Below, one piece after another: positions 26,981 through 36,169 of a DNA stretch of 64,000 bases. The position numbers and the translations under genes are program-made. The notes under the pieces are model-generated. The model saw nothing but the letters and a program-made list of their open reading frames with translations. It had not been told where the DNA came from and made no database searches. Origin of the DNA: JANQPX01 sp965204405 (lineage in GTDB: Bacteria; Pseudomonadota; Alphaproteobacteria; Geminicoccales; Geminicoccaceae); the NCBI GenBank assembly GCA_965204405.1, contig CBDBEN010000004.1, forward strand, positions 744,001-808,000. Reading direction: 5' to 3'. Each line of letters starts with the position of its first letter. Position 1 is the first letter of the stretch.

Positions 26981-27152
26981 TGATTGAACCATAGATGACT
27001 TCAGGACACTAAAGCGAACTTCAGTCTATTGCAATATCAAACAGTTGATGATCTATACACGCTGTAGATAGTCATTCTTGGTCTGCCTGAGGCTGGTCAG
27101 CTTGATGACTGAGTGATGACTAAACCCCCTGCCCTATCGAAAGAACGCCTCA

Positions 27153-28376
27153 ATGAAAATGAATCAGAGGGTCGTCGATGGACTTGAACTTCCAGCAGGA
27201 AAAAACGCCATCATCTTTTGGGATGATGCCTGCCCCGGCCTTGGCGTTCGGCTGCAAGGAAATGCTCGACGCTGGGTCGTTCGCTACCGTGTGACTGGTG
27301 ATCCCAAGCAGAAGCAGGTCACCTTTGGACCTGTGGACGGTATACCGCTCCGCAAAGCACGCGAACTCGCTGCCGAGTATACAAGCACGGCCAAACGTGG
27401 CGTCGATCGCTCAGCTACAGAAAAGGCCGAAGCTATTGAAGCACAGCGCTTGGAGAGATCGAGGCAGGAGGGCCGCCTTGACGCGATCGTCGGTAGGTAT
27501 CTGAAACACGCCAAGGCCGAGCTACGGCCAAGCACATTTAAGGATCTTAAGCGCTACCTCACAATCAGTTGGCAACCGATGCATGACCGGGTTGTGACCG
27601 ATCTGGATGCTCGCGACATCACCAACCGGCTCGAAGCAATTGCAACCGACAGCGGACCGACAACATCAAACCGGGCACGAAGTGCACTCTCTCAATGCAT
27701 GAGTTGGGCCGTGTCTCGAGGGATCATTCATCGGAACCCTCTAATTGGGACGAAGGCACTAGCTTCAGAGAAGCCGCGCGAGCGGGTATTGAGCGAAGAC
27801 GAAATCGCAAAACTTTGGGCGGAAACCAATCGGCCGGGAGATTTCGCCGCGATTGTCCGTCTCTTGTTGCTGACTGGCCAACGCCGTGAAGAGGTTGCCG
27901 CCATGCGTTGGAGCGAGATCGACCTCGATCGACGACTTTGGGAGATTCCCGGCACACGAACGAAGAATCACCGCCCTCATCAGGTGCCTCTCTCCGATCA
28001 GGTCGCCACGATCCTGCAAGCCTTGCCGAGGAGGGATGGCCGCGATCTGGTGTTCGGCACAGGCAAAGGCGGCTTCTCCGGTTGGGGACAGTCCAAGGCA
28101 CGATCCGATCGACGATCCGGCCTAAGCGACTGGCGCATACATGACCTACGCAGAACGGCGGTTACAGGCATGGCTGAGCTTGGCATTCAACCGCATGTGA
28201 TCGAGGCGGTTGTGAACCACATTTCGGGTCATAAAGGCGGCGTTGCTGGGATCTACAATCGAGCAACCTACGCAGATGAAAAGCGGATCGCCTTGCAGCG
28301 CTGGGCCGATCATGTCAGTCGCCTTGTCGGCAAGAAGGTAGACTCGACAGTGGTTTCGATGCCGATAGCGAGATAG
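27153..28376 (+). CDS. P4-type tyrosine integrase
   Basis: The 407-residue integrase has an N-terminal DUF4102/AP2-like arm-binding domain (about 5-85, LGVRLQGNARRWVVRYR), a core-binding SAM-like domain (about 105-195) and a catalytic domain. Catalytic residues are R244 (TGQRREE), H330-x2-R333 (IHDLRRT), H356 (NHISGH) and the nucleophile Y368 (GIYNR). It integrates the element at the tRNA-Lys fragment just upstream. P4-type integrases commonly use tRNA 3' ends. The gene appears intact. Confidence 0.92.
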   Translation: MKMNQRVVDGLELPAGKNAIIFWDDACPGLGVRLQGNARRWVVRYRVTGDPKQKQVTFGPVDGIPLRKARELAAEYTSTAKRGVDRSATEKAEAIEAQRLERSRQEGRLDAIVGRYLKHAKAELRPSTFKDLKRYLTISWQPMHDRVVTDLDARDITNRLEAIATDSGPTTSNRARSALSQCMSWAVSRGIIHRNPLIGTKALASEKPRERVLSEDEIAKLWAETNRPGDFAAIVRLLLLTGQRREEVAAMRWSEIDLDRRLWEIPGTRTKNHRPHQVPLSDQVATILQALPRRDGRDLVFGTGKGGFSGWGQSKARSDRRSGLSDWRIHDLRRTAVTGMAELGIQPHVIEAVVNHISGHKGGVAGIYNRATYADEKRIALQRWADHVSRLVGKKVDSTVVSMPIAR

Positions 28377-28386
28377 TTTCGGATAT

Positions 28387-28442
28387 GGACGCGGCTAGAG
28401 CGACGGTTTGAAAGCCAGGCTATCCACCTGGCCGCCGCGTCC
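28387..28442. terminator. Nested inverted repeat downstream of integrase
   Basis: GGACGCGG (28387-28394) pairs with CCGCGTCC (28435-28442), and an inner CCAGG/CCTGG pair lies between them. GGTTTGA inside also has a complement just downstream (TCAAACC). It starts 11 bases after the integrase stop codon and could be its terminator or a recombination-related structure. There is no clear T-run. Confidence 0.35.
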
Positions 28443-28474
28443 GTCAAACCCTGGATAACGCGAGGGATCGCGCA

Positions 28475-29455
28475 TTGAACAAGCAGCAAAGCCACGAAGT
28501 AAGTACGCAGTCCAATACCCAAGATTTTTTGGCCCGGCTGGAGCAGAAAGCACTTCGCGTGCTTCCTCAAGACCTGTCCTTTGACCAGGCGGTCGTATTT
28601 GTCGCTACCGGATCAGAGGAACAGGTCAATGAGTTCAGGCTCAGCGATATTGATTGCCCTGTAGAATGGCTGGGTTCGGATCCGCAAGTACGAAGGGCTT
28701 CCAAATTCTTGGACGATTGCGCAAGAAAGGGGCGGATAACCATCACTGGAGTTTTGGGGATCGAAGCACAAAGGAACCATATCCCTGTTGATAGCTATCC
28801 AACCTTAAGCCTCAATTATTACCCAGGCCGCTTTGCGTGTTTGGACCCGGTTAGCAGCTGTGCTAGCCGTGACTTCGCAGTGCCTTCCAAAGAGGAAGGT
28901 CGAAATCTCGATATTCTTTCTGGCTGTCTCGATGACTTTTTGGGGATCGAACCAGAGGACTTGCGGATCCTCCGTGGCATAAAGGACCTCCTCATCAGAT
29001 CAAGTGATCTAGAGGCTGTGATTTCTGATCTTCGTGGCAATGATGAGCCGGTGGTGTATGATAGGATCGCGATTGAAGCAGACGATTGCGATAATGCCAG
29101 CCAAATGCCGGAACCTCGTCCCGTCAAGGCGTCAGGCGAGACAGATTCAGAGGAATTGACCAAAGCGCGACAGAAACAGCAGAAAGAGATCCTCCAGGAA
29201 GCGCTCACCAGCATTGTGAAATCAAGCCCAGGGAATAAGCGCTTCACCAAGGCGGATGTTGAAAAAGTCGCAACGGGCAAAGACCCAATTAGCTTAATGG
29301 GCGAATATCAGAAGTTCTTTGAGATAGATGGTCGTTGGTGTTTAAAAACTGACCATGTCACGAAGGCCTGGAAGGAAGCTATGAAACACCAGGCCAGCGA
29401 GCCTGACGAAGGAAAGAAGCTTTGGACTGACCCAGGCAGGCCCAAAACGAAATAA
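28475..29455 (+). CDS. Hypothetical protein of the phage-like element
   Basis: The 326-residue protein starts at a TTG with GAGGG eight bases upstream. It has an N-terminal domain of about 180 residues ending in DLRILRGIKDLLIRSSDLEA, an acidic linker and a basic C-terminal part (about 225-326: KARQKQQKEILQEAL and KRFTKADVEKVATGKDPISL). There is no signal peptide or membrane helix. I do not recognise the family. It lies between the integrase and the replication genes, so a role in control or replication is possible. Confidence 0.55.
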   Translation: MNKQQSHEVSTQSNTQDFLARLEQKALRVLPQDLSFDQAVVFVATGSEEQVNEFRLSDIDCPVEWLGSDPQVRRASKFLDDCARKGRITITGVLGIEAQRNHIPVDSYPTLSLNYYPGRFACLDPVSSCASRDFAVPSKEEGRNLDILSGCLDDFLGIEPEDLRILRGIKDLLIRSSDLEAVISDLRGNDEPVVYDRIAIEADDCDNASQMPEPRPVKASGETDSEELTKARQKQQKEILQEALTSIVKSSPGNKRFTKADVEKVATGKDPISLMGEYQKFFEIDGRWCLKTDHVTKAWKEAMKHQASEPDEGKKLWTDPGRPKTK

Positions 29456-29497
29456 TTTTCTGTGATTAAAGACCAAGGATTTCCGTCACTTGTTAGG

Positions 29498-29552
29498 AGC
29501 TTCGATTTAGCTCCGATTTAGCTGCGAAAAAACTTTGTTTTAGCTTCGATTT
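29498..29552. repeat. Five tandem 11-bp repeats (iteron-like)
   Basis: Units start at 29498, 29509, 29520, 29531 and 29542, each 11 bp. The sequences are AGCTTCGATTT, AGCTCCGATTT, AGCTGCGAAAA, AACTTTGTTTT and AGCTTCGATTT. The first and last are identical and the others share 7 to 10 of 11 bases. One unit per helical turn suggests a cooperative DNA-binding array. It lies 48 bp upstream of the small gene at 29600 that leads into the Toprim/helicase gene, so a replication origin or the operator of this operon is likely. Confidence 0.6.
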
Positions 29553-29599
29553 TTTTAGTTCAATTGAAAGGGCAACGCCAAATTACAGGAGTTGCCAAG

Positions 29600-29950
29600 A
29601 TGGCCGCAGTCACAGATCTGACCGAGCGCCTAGCCGAAGAAATCGCCGATAAGGTCATCGAGCGTGTCGCCGAGAAGATGCAGGCGATTGGACCTGTGTC
29701 AAAGCCTGCTCTTCATCAGGCTGATGTTGGCCCGGTGGTCGATCCTGACCCTCTAATTCCGGTCGAAAAGCTTCGGCGGAACTTCTTTGACCCACCGATG
29801 TCGAAGTTCGCCTTTTACGGCGGCAATGGCAATCCGGGGTTCGTAAGCAAGCTTGAGGTTATCGAGATCGGACCGCGAGCCCGGCGCGTTCGCCTTTCGA
29901 ACTTCAAAAAGGTCCTGCAAGAGAACGTCCGCCAGAAGAGCGCCGCTTGA
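29600..29950 (+). CDS. Small protein, possible DNA-binding protein of the replication operon
   Basis: The 116-residue protein starts at the ATG at 29600 behind GGAG; the frame is open from 29564. The N-terminal half is an amphipathic helix (LAEEIADKVIERVAEKMQAI) and a Pro-rich linker follows. The C-terminal half has basic residues (GPRARRVRLSNFKKVLQENV). It begins an operon with the next two genes (3-bp gap, then 1-bp overlap) directly after the tandem repeats, so it is a candidate for the protein that binds them. The family is not recognised. Confidence 0.6.
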   Translation: MAAVTDLTERLAEEIADKVIERVAEKMQAIGPVSKPALHQADVGPVVDPDPLIPVEKLRRNFFDPPMSKFAFYGGNGNPGFVSKLEVIEIGPRARRVRLSNFKKVLQENVRQKSAA

Positions 29951-29953
29951 CCT

Positions 29954-30604
29954 ATGGTCGAGAAAAAGCGCCGCCCTGGCAGGGGCGACGCGGCAAACTT
30001 CGAAAGCTGTGATGGCACCGAAGTTACCGCACCTAGGATTAAATGCAAGCATGCGGTCCAGGAACTTCGAGACGGGATCCCGCGCCAGCTTTTTCGTGGA
30101 ACTCTTCGAAGCATCGCGGAGTTCTATAAGTCGGCTGATGAGGCCACGCGGGAAAAGCTGAAAAACTGGCAAGCCAAACGGCTGAAGCTCGTCAACGTCA
30201 AGAAGGGATGCTTTCCATTTGAGGGCAACGGCTTCGGCAATGCCCTTAAAGTCACGTTTGGAACAGCAGTTTTGCCGTCAGGCAAAAAGACGATGGTCAT
30301 CATCGTAGACAAAGTCTCTTCTTATAAAATCAGCGGCGACACGATTTACCTGCCAGCCGATTTCCTCGACGACTATGACGATGTTGCGCCAGATTTCCCT
30401 CTAGTCCTTGACCAAGTCGAGGTGGCGGATCAGTTCGATTTGAGCGCTGGCACTCCGCGCGGCCCGCCGCTCGGCGCTACCTTCACGCGTGAACGACTTG
30501 CTACAGCCATTGAGCGAGGTGATCCCAAGCTAGCCACGAGACTCACGAGGCAACTTGATGAGATTCTCAACGGTTCCGGCGCTTCCTTCGGGGGGCGCGG
30601 GTGA
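29954..30604 (+). CDS. Hypothetical protein of the replication operon
   Basis: The 216-residue protein has a basic N-terminus (EKKRRPGRGD), helical segments around 50-80 and a beta-rich middle (GNALKVTFGTAVLPSGKKTM). The C-terminal segment is GATFTRERLATAIERGDPKLATRL. No known motif is recognised. Its stop codon overlaps the ATG of the large primase/helicase gene by one base, so expression is coupled and a role in replication of the element is plausible. Confidence 0.6.
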   Translation: MVEKKRRPGRGDAANFESCDGTEVTAPRIKCKHAVQELRDGIPRQLFRGTLRSIAEFYKSADEATREKLKNWQAKRLKLVNVKKGCFPFEGNGFGNALKVTFGTAVLPSGKKTMVIIVDKVSSYKISGDTIYLPADFLDDYDDVAPDFPLVLDQVEVADQFDLSAGTPRGPPLGATFTRERLATAIERGDPKLATRLTRQLDEILNGSGASFGGRG

Positions 30605-33600
30605 TGGGCGGGGTCTTTGATGATTTCCTTACCGACGCGCAACCTTCCAATGCGCTACACCATGTAAAAAAGGCAACCGATCCCACACCAAGAAACGGCT
30701 CTTGGTTTGACACTCCTCTTCTCCAGGAGTGCATGGACGCTGATCCCTATCCAATCCTGGAAATGTGCCTTTCTGAAATCAGGAGATCAGACGACAGGGG
30801 CGGCAAGGAAAAGAAATCAGGCGAGCGCATTCTCTTCGGCGCGAAGGGTAGTCTCTCGATCAACATCTCCGGCGCAAAAGCCGGTTGGTGGTTCGATCAT
30901 GAGCAAGGAAAAGGCGGGGGAAGCTGGCTCCTGGCGAATAGGCTTGGCCTTGATGCCGGTGACATGGCTCGCCTCTATCCTGCCTGCCATCGCGGCGCCG
31001 CTCCGGCACTTGTGGAGAGAACCAAGGCCAAAGCAGAGCACAACCGGGAGAAGCGTGAAGACGACAGCCTGAAGAAGGCGCGCGCCAAGGCCAAGCCGGT
31101 GAAGATGTCACTCGATCTCGCTGAGCCGGCGGCCGATCAGGTCCAGGCATACTTGGAAAGCCGGGATATCCCGCATTTGTCGGCAGATCCAAGCATCAGG
31201 ATGATTCGACAGCCTCACGTTATGTCGAGTGAGGGGGATATCTACCGCCTCCCTCAATCCTGTCTTGCCGGCTTGGTGACGAACGACCGCGGCGCTGTGA
31301 AGGCGATTGCTCTTACCCGGCTGACTGAAGACGGGACCAAGATTACGCCAGCGTCAAAAGCTCGCTACAGCTTGGGGCCGGTCGGGCATGGCTATTGCCG
31401 GCTTGGTGATCCCGACAGCCCGACAGTCGTTCTTGTCGAGGGCAAGGAGGATGCTGGCGCGGTTCTCCATCCTGATGCATGGCCAGGTGCGCGGGTGCTG
31501 GCTTCCATCGGTGGATTGCGCGTCATCCCTGATCGTGAGCTTAAGTCGGCCCAAAAGATTGTTTTGGTCGCTGATCGTGAATTGCTTGCGTTCGTCGCAC
31601 CGAGAAAGCCGCTCGAAAAGGGGAAGAAGCACCCAGCGTTTCGCAAGCTACGGCGCGTCATCGACGAGCTTAAGAAAATCGCTCCCGGCGCTCACATTCA
31701 CGTCGCGAAGGCCGGATACAAGACCGAAGGCGCTAAGGCTGATTTGAATGACACGCTCGCCCAGCTCGGCGGGGGAGAGGTCAAGAGCTGCCTCGATAGG
31801 GCAAGGCGCGTTGCTTTAGGGCGTGGACAACCGATGTCCCTAAGAGAGGGGCAGGAGCGCACGCAAAAGCTCGTCATGGGCTTCATGGACACCTTCAGGC
31901 ACAGGAAGATGGTCGGCGCAATGAAGCGCAAAATTCACGCCAACATAATTTCCGACGCTGAAGGCTTTGGCTGGGATCTCGATGAACCTTCGGTCAAGAA
32001 AGAGATAGCTCGCCGCAAAGGCGCTGCAACCCGCCGTCTGAAGAAGGAATTTGGGCTCAAGAAGATAGGTGGACGGCATCGCTTGGCGCTTCGGATCACG
32101 CCGGGCGTCGGCAAGAGCCATGCCATGCTCGACGGTCTGGAATGGCTGTTGCGCAATCTTCCGGCTGACGAGGCTATGACGATCGTCTGCGCCACATCAT
32201 CAACCATGCTTGGTGATCAGCACAGAAAAGAGCTTCTGAGGCGCTTTCCTGAGGCCGTGACGCGTGTTGTCTATGGTCGAGGTAACGAACACCTACCCAA
32301 TGGGCAACGCGTTCCAGAGCGCTTTCTACAGCCAGGGCAAGACCCTTTGACGCCATGTCCGCGACACATCGCTTTCAATTCACTGGCGACCAAAGGTCTA
32401 TCCGCCAAAAAACTGATGTGCGGTAGCTGCCATCTTGCGGAGCTTTGCGCTTTCCAAAAGCAAGAGACCTGGCTGGAGCAGACAGAAGGGCAAGCTCGGG
32501 TCTTGTTCGTCGCTCACAGCTATCTTGCGCTTAGCCCGGCTCAACGTCCTTGGAAAGGCGCTGATCTGGTGGTGATCGATGAAAGCCCGGTGCCGGCGAC
32601 GGTTCAAAAACACGTCCTGCCGGTCGACGTCTTCGATCAAGAGGCAAGCTTGGGTGTGATGGTCAAGCGCGCCGATTTGCCGGCATCGCTCGAAATGCTG
32701 GCAGATCTCAAGCAAGCTGCGAAAACCCTGGATATCTCGCATCTCGACGAGAAGAAGCTCCGAAATTTCAACAGAGCATTGCAGGACGGCAAGAGGACGG
32801 AAGTTAGTTTTTCCGGGCTCGATGAAGATGCTCTGATCATTGAGCGTGCTGATCACATGTCCGGTCGGCACCGCTCGACGTTGAGCGCCTTGGCAAGCTT
32901 CTGCCTTCAGCATTTGAGGGCGAAAAAGACCAAGATCAGGCTAGAGCATGACCGCGAAAACCAGTGCATCAAGTGGGTTGCGGCCAAATCTCTACAGATT
33001 GCCAATGATTGCCCGGTTCTGTGCCTCGACGGAACGGCTCGCGAGGACATGCTTCAAGAGGCATTGGGCAAGCACGATTGGGTTAGGATCGATGTCCGCC
33101 GCAATGTCCGGGTGATCCAGAGCACCAATACGTTTTCACCGGCCAGTTTAAGGACGGGTGAGAACGTTCAAGATCAGCTCATCAACATCATTCGGGCTGT
33201 ATCCGAAATCAAAGGGAAGTTTCTTCTCGGCGCCAACAAGAAAACGCTCGATGCTCTCAAGAACATCACCGATGGAACAGAATTCGAGGGCATATGGAAA
33301 CGGTGCGTCACGACGCATCTAGGCGCTTCTCAGGGCTCAAACGAATTCGAACACCTATCGACTGTGGTCGTGATTGGCCGTCTATCTGCGCCTGTTCCAG
33401 AGGTAGAGGCGCAAGCGCATGCGATGCTCTTGGCTCTTGGCGACGATCGGGAATTGATGACGATCGAACGATATATGGAGAAGCACGATTTCCCGAAGGG
33501 ATCGCTGAAGGTCCGGCAAGATGGATACATCGATCAGGGAGGTCAGCCTTGGCATCCCGATCCGATGGCAGAAAACGTCAGGCGCTCGATCTCTGAGGAT

Positions 33601-34629
33601 TCCGTTGTTCAGCTTGTTGATCGTGTTCGGACTGTTCGAAAGGAGAAGGCGATTGACGTTCATCTATTCACCAACCTCAACATTGGAGAGTTGCCAGCCG
33701 ATGACGTGATATCGGCACGGCGGATCAAGAGCGATGGCACTCTCAGCAAGAGCAGGTTTGAACAGTTTGTCGTTCGCCAGCAACCATCTTTGGTTGTGCC
33801 TCTTTCGAAGGATTTGATTATCGAAAATGCTGGTGATCTTTATCGCTCAGCGAAGGCTGCACAGCGAGATCTTGAGAAATCCTTGCAGGCCGAAAAAGAC
33901 ACGCAACCTATTGAAAACATTAAGATCAAGAGTCCCCCAAACTCTATATATAATAAGAAGGGCGGTGGGGGACTCTTGGCGGGCGCTGTTTCAAGGCTAT
34001 GGCAACAGCCGGTCGAGGTCTGGCATTGCTGGAGAACGAGCACCCAGCGCACGCCTTACACGATAGTCTCAACCCTGGACGCTACGGACGAGGACCGGGC
34101 ATCTGTTGCTGAAGATATGATCAGGTGGGAGCGTGCCGGAACGATAGAATATCAAGACCAGGATCACATGGACGTTTCGACGGGAGATCCGATCGACTGG
34201 CCAGAGCCGGAACAGTTCAGTGAGGAGCGCCGCGATAAGATCTGTCGTTGCGTCCGTCGAGATGTCTCGACGGCTGAGATTGTCCCGATCAAGAAGCGCA
34301 CGCCAAGCAAGACGAAGAAGCAGGCGGCAAAGAGCAAGCCAGTAGAGCAGGACAGAGAGCCAGGCTTGTTCGATGACCTTCTGAGCGACACGAAGCCGGC
34401 GGCGGCGCCTACGCTTGATCTTGATGATCCAGGAGACGACAAACCGGGCAATGTGGTGAAGCTCTCGACAGACTGTATCGATTGCGGTCGATCATGCGTC
34501 GGCGTCATGCCTACTCATTACGTCTGGACGGATGAGGGAAAGAGGCGCTGCCGACAATGCGATGATGCTCGGGACGCCGATGACGATCTGATGGACTCGA
34601 TATTCGGGCAAAATTCACAACGGCTTTGA
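30604..34629 (+). CDS. Toprim/helicase replication protein with Cys cluster (P4-alpha-like role)
   Basis: This 1341-residue protein carries a Toprim nuclease-primase core with E279 (VLVEGKED) and D324-x-E326 (VADRE). A P-loop follows (ITPGVGKS, K504-S505), with a DE box (VVIDES, D659-E660). Between the two ATPase motifs are C585, C606, C609 and C615, a spacing like the iron-sulfur domains of XPD/DinG-type helicases. The C-terminus has paired CxxC motifs (CIDCGRSC, CRQC), a probable zinc ribbon. It should drive replication of the element. I prefer the ATG at 30604 to the GTG at 30601. The primase active-site domain upstream of Toprim is not obvious. The precise superfamily is inferred from motifs. 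Confidence 0.75.
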   Translation: MGGVFDDFLTDAQPSNALHHVKKATDPTPRNGSWFDTPLLQECMDADPYPILEMCLSEIRRSDDRGGKEKKSGERILFGAKGSLSINISGAKAGWWFDHEQGKGGGSWLLANRLGLDAGDMARLYPACHRGAAPALVERTKAKAEHNREKREDDSLKKARAKAKPVKMSLDLAEPAADQVQAYLESRDIPHLSADPSIRMIRQPHVMSSEGDIYRLPQSCLAGLVTNDRGAVKAIALTRLTEDGTKITPASKARYSLGPVGHGYCRLGDPDSPTVVLVEGKEDAGAVLHPDAWPGARVLASIGGLRVIPDRELKSAQKIVLVADRELLAFVAPRKPLEKGKKHPAFRKLRRVIDELKKIAPGAHIHVAKAGYKTEGAKADLNDTLAQLGGGEVKSCLDRARRVALGRGQPMSLREGQERTQKLVMGFMDTFRHRKMVGAMKRKIHANIISDAEGFGWDLDEPSVKKEIARRKGAATRRLKKEFGLKKIGGRHRLALRITPGVGKSHAMLDGLEWLLRNLPADEAMTIVCATSSTMLGDQHRKELLRRFPEAVTRVVYGRGNEHLPNGQRVPERFLQPGQDPLTPCPRHIAFNSLATKGLSAKKLMCGSCHLAELCAFQKQETWLEQTEGQARVLFVAHSYLALSPAQRPWKGADLVVIDESPVPATVQKHVLPVDVFDQEASLGVMVKRADLPASLEMLADLKQAAKTLDISHLDEKKLRNFNRALQDGKRTEVSFSGLDEDALIIERADHMSGRHRSTLSALASFCLQHLRAKKTKIRLEHDRENQCIKWVAAKSLQIANDCPVLCLDGTAREDMLQEALGKHDWVRIDVRRNVRVIQSTNTFSPASLRTGENVQDQLINIIRAVSEIKGKFLLGANKKTLDALKNITDGTEFEGIWKRCVTTHLGASQGSNEFEHLSTVVVIGRLSAPVPEVEAQAHAMLLALGDDRELMTIERYMEKHDFPKGSLKVRQDGYIDQGGQPWHPDPMAENVRRSISEDSVVQLVDRVRTVRKEKAIDVHLFTNLNIGELPADDVISARRIKSDGTLSKSRFEQFVVRQQPSLVVPLSKDLIIENAGDLYRSAKAAQRDLEKSLQAEKDTQPIENIKIKSPPNSIYNKKGGGGLLAGAVSRLWQQPVEVWHCWRTSTQRTPYTIVSTLDATDEDRASVAEDMIRWERAGTIEYQDQDHMDVSTGDPIDWPEPEQFSEERRDKICRCVRRDVSTAEIVPIKKRTPSKTKKQAAKSKPVEQDREPGLFDDLLSDTKPAAAPTLDLDDPGDDKPGNVVKLSTDCIDCGRSCVGVMPTHYVWTDEGKRRCRQCDDARDADDDLMDSIFGQNSQRL

Positions 34630-34677
34630 CAGATCAATCATACAATATCCGATCCCATACAAGAAAGGTCAGTTTCC

Positions 34678-34839
34678 ATGGAGCCCATTAAAGCTGACAT
34701 CAACCTTGTTCGATGCACGCGGCACCTCGCCCACCATCTCGGCATCACGCTAGCCGACGTGCCGCCAGTGTTTCCGAAAGAGGTAGATGATCCCGCTGCA
34801 CCGATCACGAATGCTTACACCGCGTCAACGGCAGCATAG
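34678..34839 (+). CDS. Small 53-residue protein downstream of the replication gene
   Basis: The ORF starts at an ATG with AAAGG nine bases upstream, begins MEPIKADINLVRCTRHLAHH and ends after TAYTASTAA. It lies 48 bp after the large replication gene on the same strand. It is short and unrecognised, but the position and ribosome-binding site suggest it is real. Its last 25 bases overlap the end of the convergent gene at 34815. Confidence 0.45.
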   Translation: MEPIKADINLVRCTRHLAHHLGITLADVPPVFPKEVDDPAAPITNAYTASTAA

Positions 34840-35627
34840 GCGAGTTCCGTAACATCCTCCCCGCCAAACAGCTTCCCCTTCACGTCAAAAAGCTTCTCTC
34901 CCCGCCACTCAAAACCAAATGCCATCTCGAGGTCCTCAAGACTTCTAAATGACAGCTCGCCGGGCTGCCCGAGCAATTCCCACTTTGTTCGAAAGGTTAC
35001 TCTGGCATCTGTCTGGCTAACGAAGGTGCCCGCATGAATTCCGAGCTTGTTCTTCCTGGCAAATTCAAGCTCGGCCAAAAGGATCTTCATATACTTCCCT
35101 TTGTCAATCGGCCATTCTTCCATAAATTCTACGTCTGGAAACGCATAGCCGTTTCGAACCAACCACCGCCCCAGATCTTCTCGTCCACGACCGAACCGAG
35201 ACATAACTGAGCATCGAGCCACGATTCGATCGTATCTGTCATGTATCTTTGGAAACACTTCGCAGCGGACTTTCCTGAGGCCGATCTTGGCGGTCAAGGC
35301 ATCCCGGCAATAGACGAATCCACTGATGGGCTCACCGCTTGCCAACTTGAACTTCTGACCTTTTTTCAGCGCGGTGACGCCATACAATCGGTATCGCGTC
35401 TTGCCGATCTCGATCGTGTGGCCGCTTATCGCGATGGCCCTGCCGTATTCGTAAAAGGTGTAGTAGTAGCCGACGGTCCCACCGACGACGATTATGATGC
35501 CGATAGGGCCAATTCGCAGACCGAAGTTGATGATGCGGACGGTTATCTCGACGGTGACTTCCAGCCAGATCCGAAAGATCTCTGTCGCACCGACACAATC
35601 GATACAGCAATCTGTTCCACACTCCAT
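34815..35627 (-). CDS. Membrane-anchored thermonuclease-like (SNase-fold) protein
   Basis: The 270-residue protein has one hydrophobic helix at about 40-60 (GPIGIIIVVGGTVGYYYTF). A domain follows resembling staphylococcal-nuclease-like proteins: ISGHTIEIGKTRYRLYGV, a Cys-containing middle and LGRWLVRNGYAF. The catalytic Asp and Arg/Glu residues of true nucleases (DGDT, APE) are not visible: the first motif reads SGHT. It may therefore be a non-catalytic SNase-fold protein on the membrane. The minus-strand ATG at 35627 has AGGG upstream. A role in superinfection control is possible but unproven. Confidence 0.55.
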   Translation of the reverse strand: MECGTDCCIDCVGATEIFRIWLEVTVEITVRIINFGLRIGPIGIIIVVGGTVGYYYTFYEYGRAIAISGHTIEIGKTRYRLYGVTALKKGQKFKLASGEPISGFVYCRDALTAKIGLRKVRCEVFPKIHDRYDRIVARCSVMSRFGRGREDLGRWLVRNGYAFPDVEFMEEWPIDKGKYMKILLAELEFARKNKLGIHAGTFVSQTDARVTFRTKWELLGQPGELSFRSLEDLEMAFGFEWRGEKLFDVKGKLFGGEDVTELAYAAVDAV

Positions 35628-36169
35628 GGCGCCCTATCGCTCAAAAAATACAGCACAATTAAGCAAAATAGATTCTATGTGAAAAGGTATTCAACCTGAG
35701 ACATATGTCTTTGGTGTTTTTGGCCTCACGACAATCGGTTTTCTTTATCGCTGATCGCGATGCCCATCGCTGACACCTGAGCAAATTGTGCAACCTGAAT
35801 GAATTTGGCACGCTGCGGGAGCGATCTTAGCGGCAGGAAACCGGGCCAAAGCAGGAGCACCACGCGAGATCGGGCAGTTGTGGCCGGTTACTGGCGCTTA
35901 GCCCGCACTAAGCGGCACTGGCCTTACGCGAAACTTTGACCCAACTCGGCCGCTAGCGATAGGCTATCATGTCATTGTGATGTGATGCGTCAGCATCAAG
36001 ATACCTACTCTCCCGTGATCAGTTGTCTGGATACACTTAACGTTGTTTTTTGCCGAAGATCGCTTCTGTGGTCGGTAAGTAGATTTCTCAAGCGTCTGGT
36101 AATGATTGTGGCCAGCGCCGGAGCACTGACCACAAACCCGCGCGCTTATGATGATCGGGAGGTTTGGCC
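35628..36169. other. Intergenic region, nothing recognised
   Basis: This 540-bp AT-rich then mixed stretch lies between two minus-strand genes. Open frames are short and without family resemblance. I saw no tRNA, repeat copy or clear insertion-sequence end. Confidence 0.35.
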
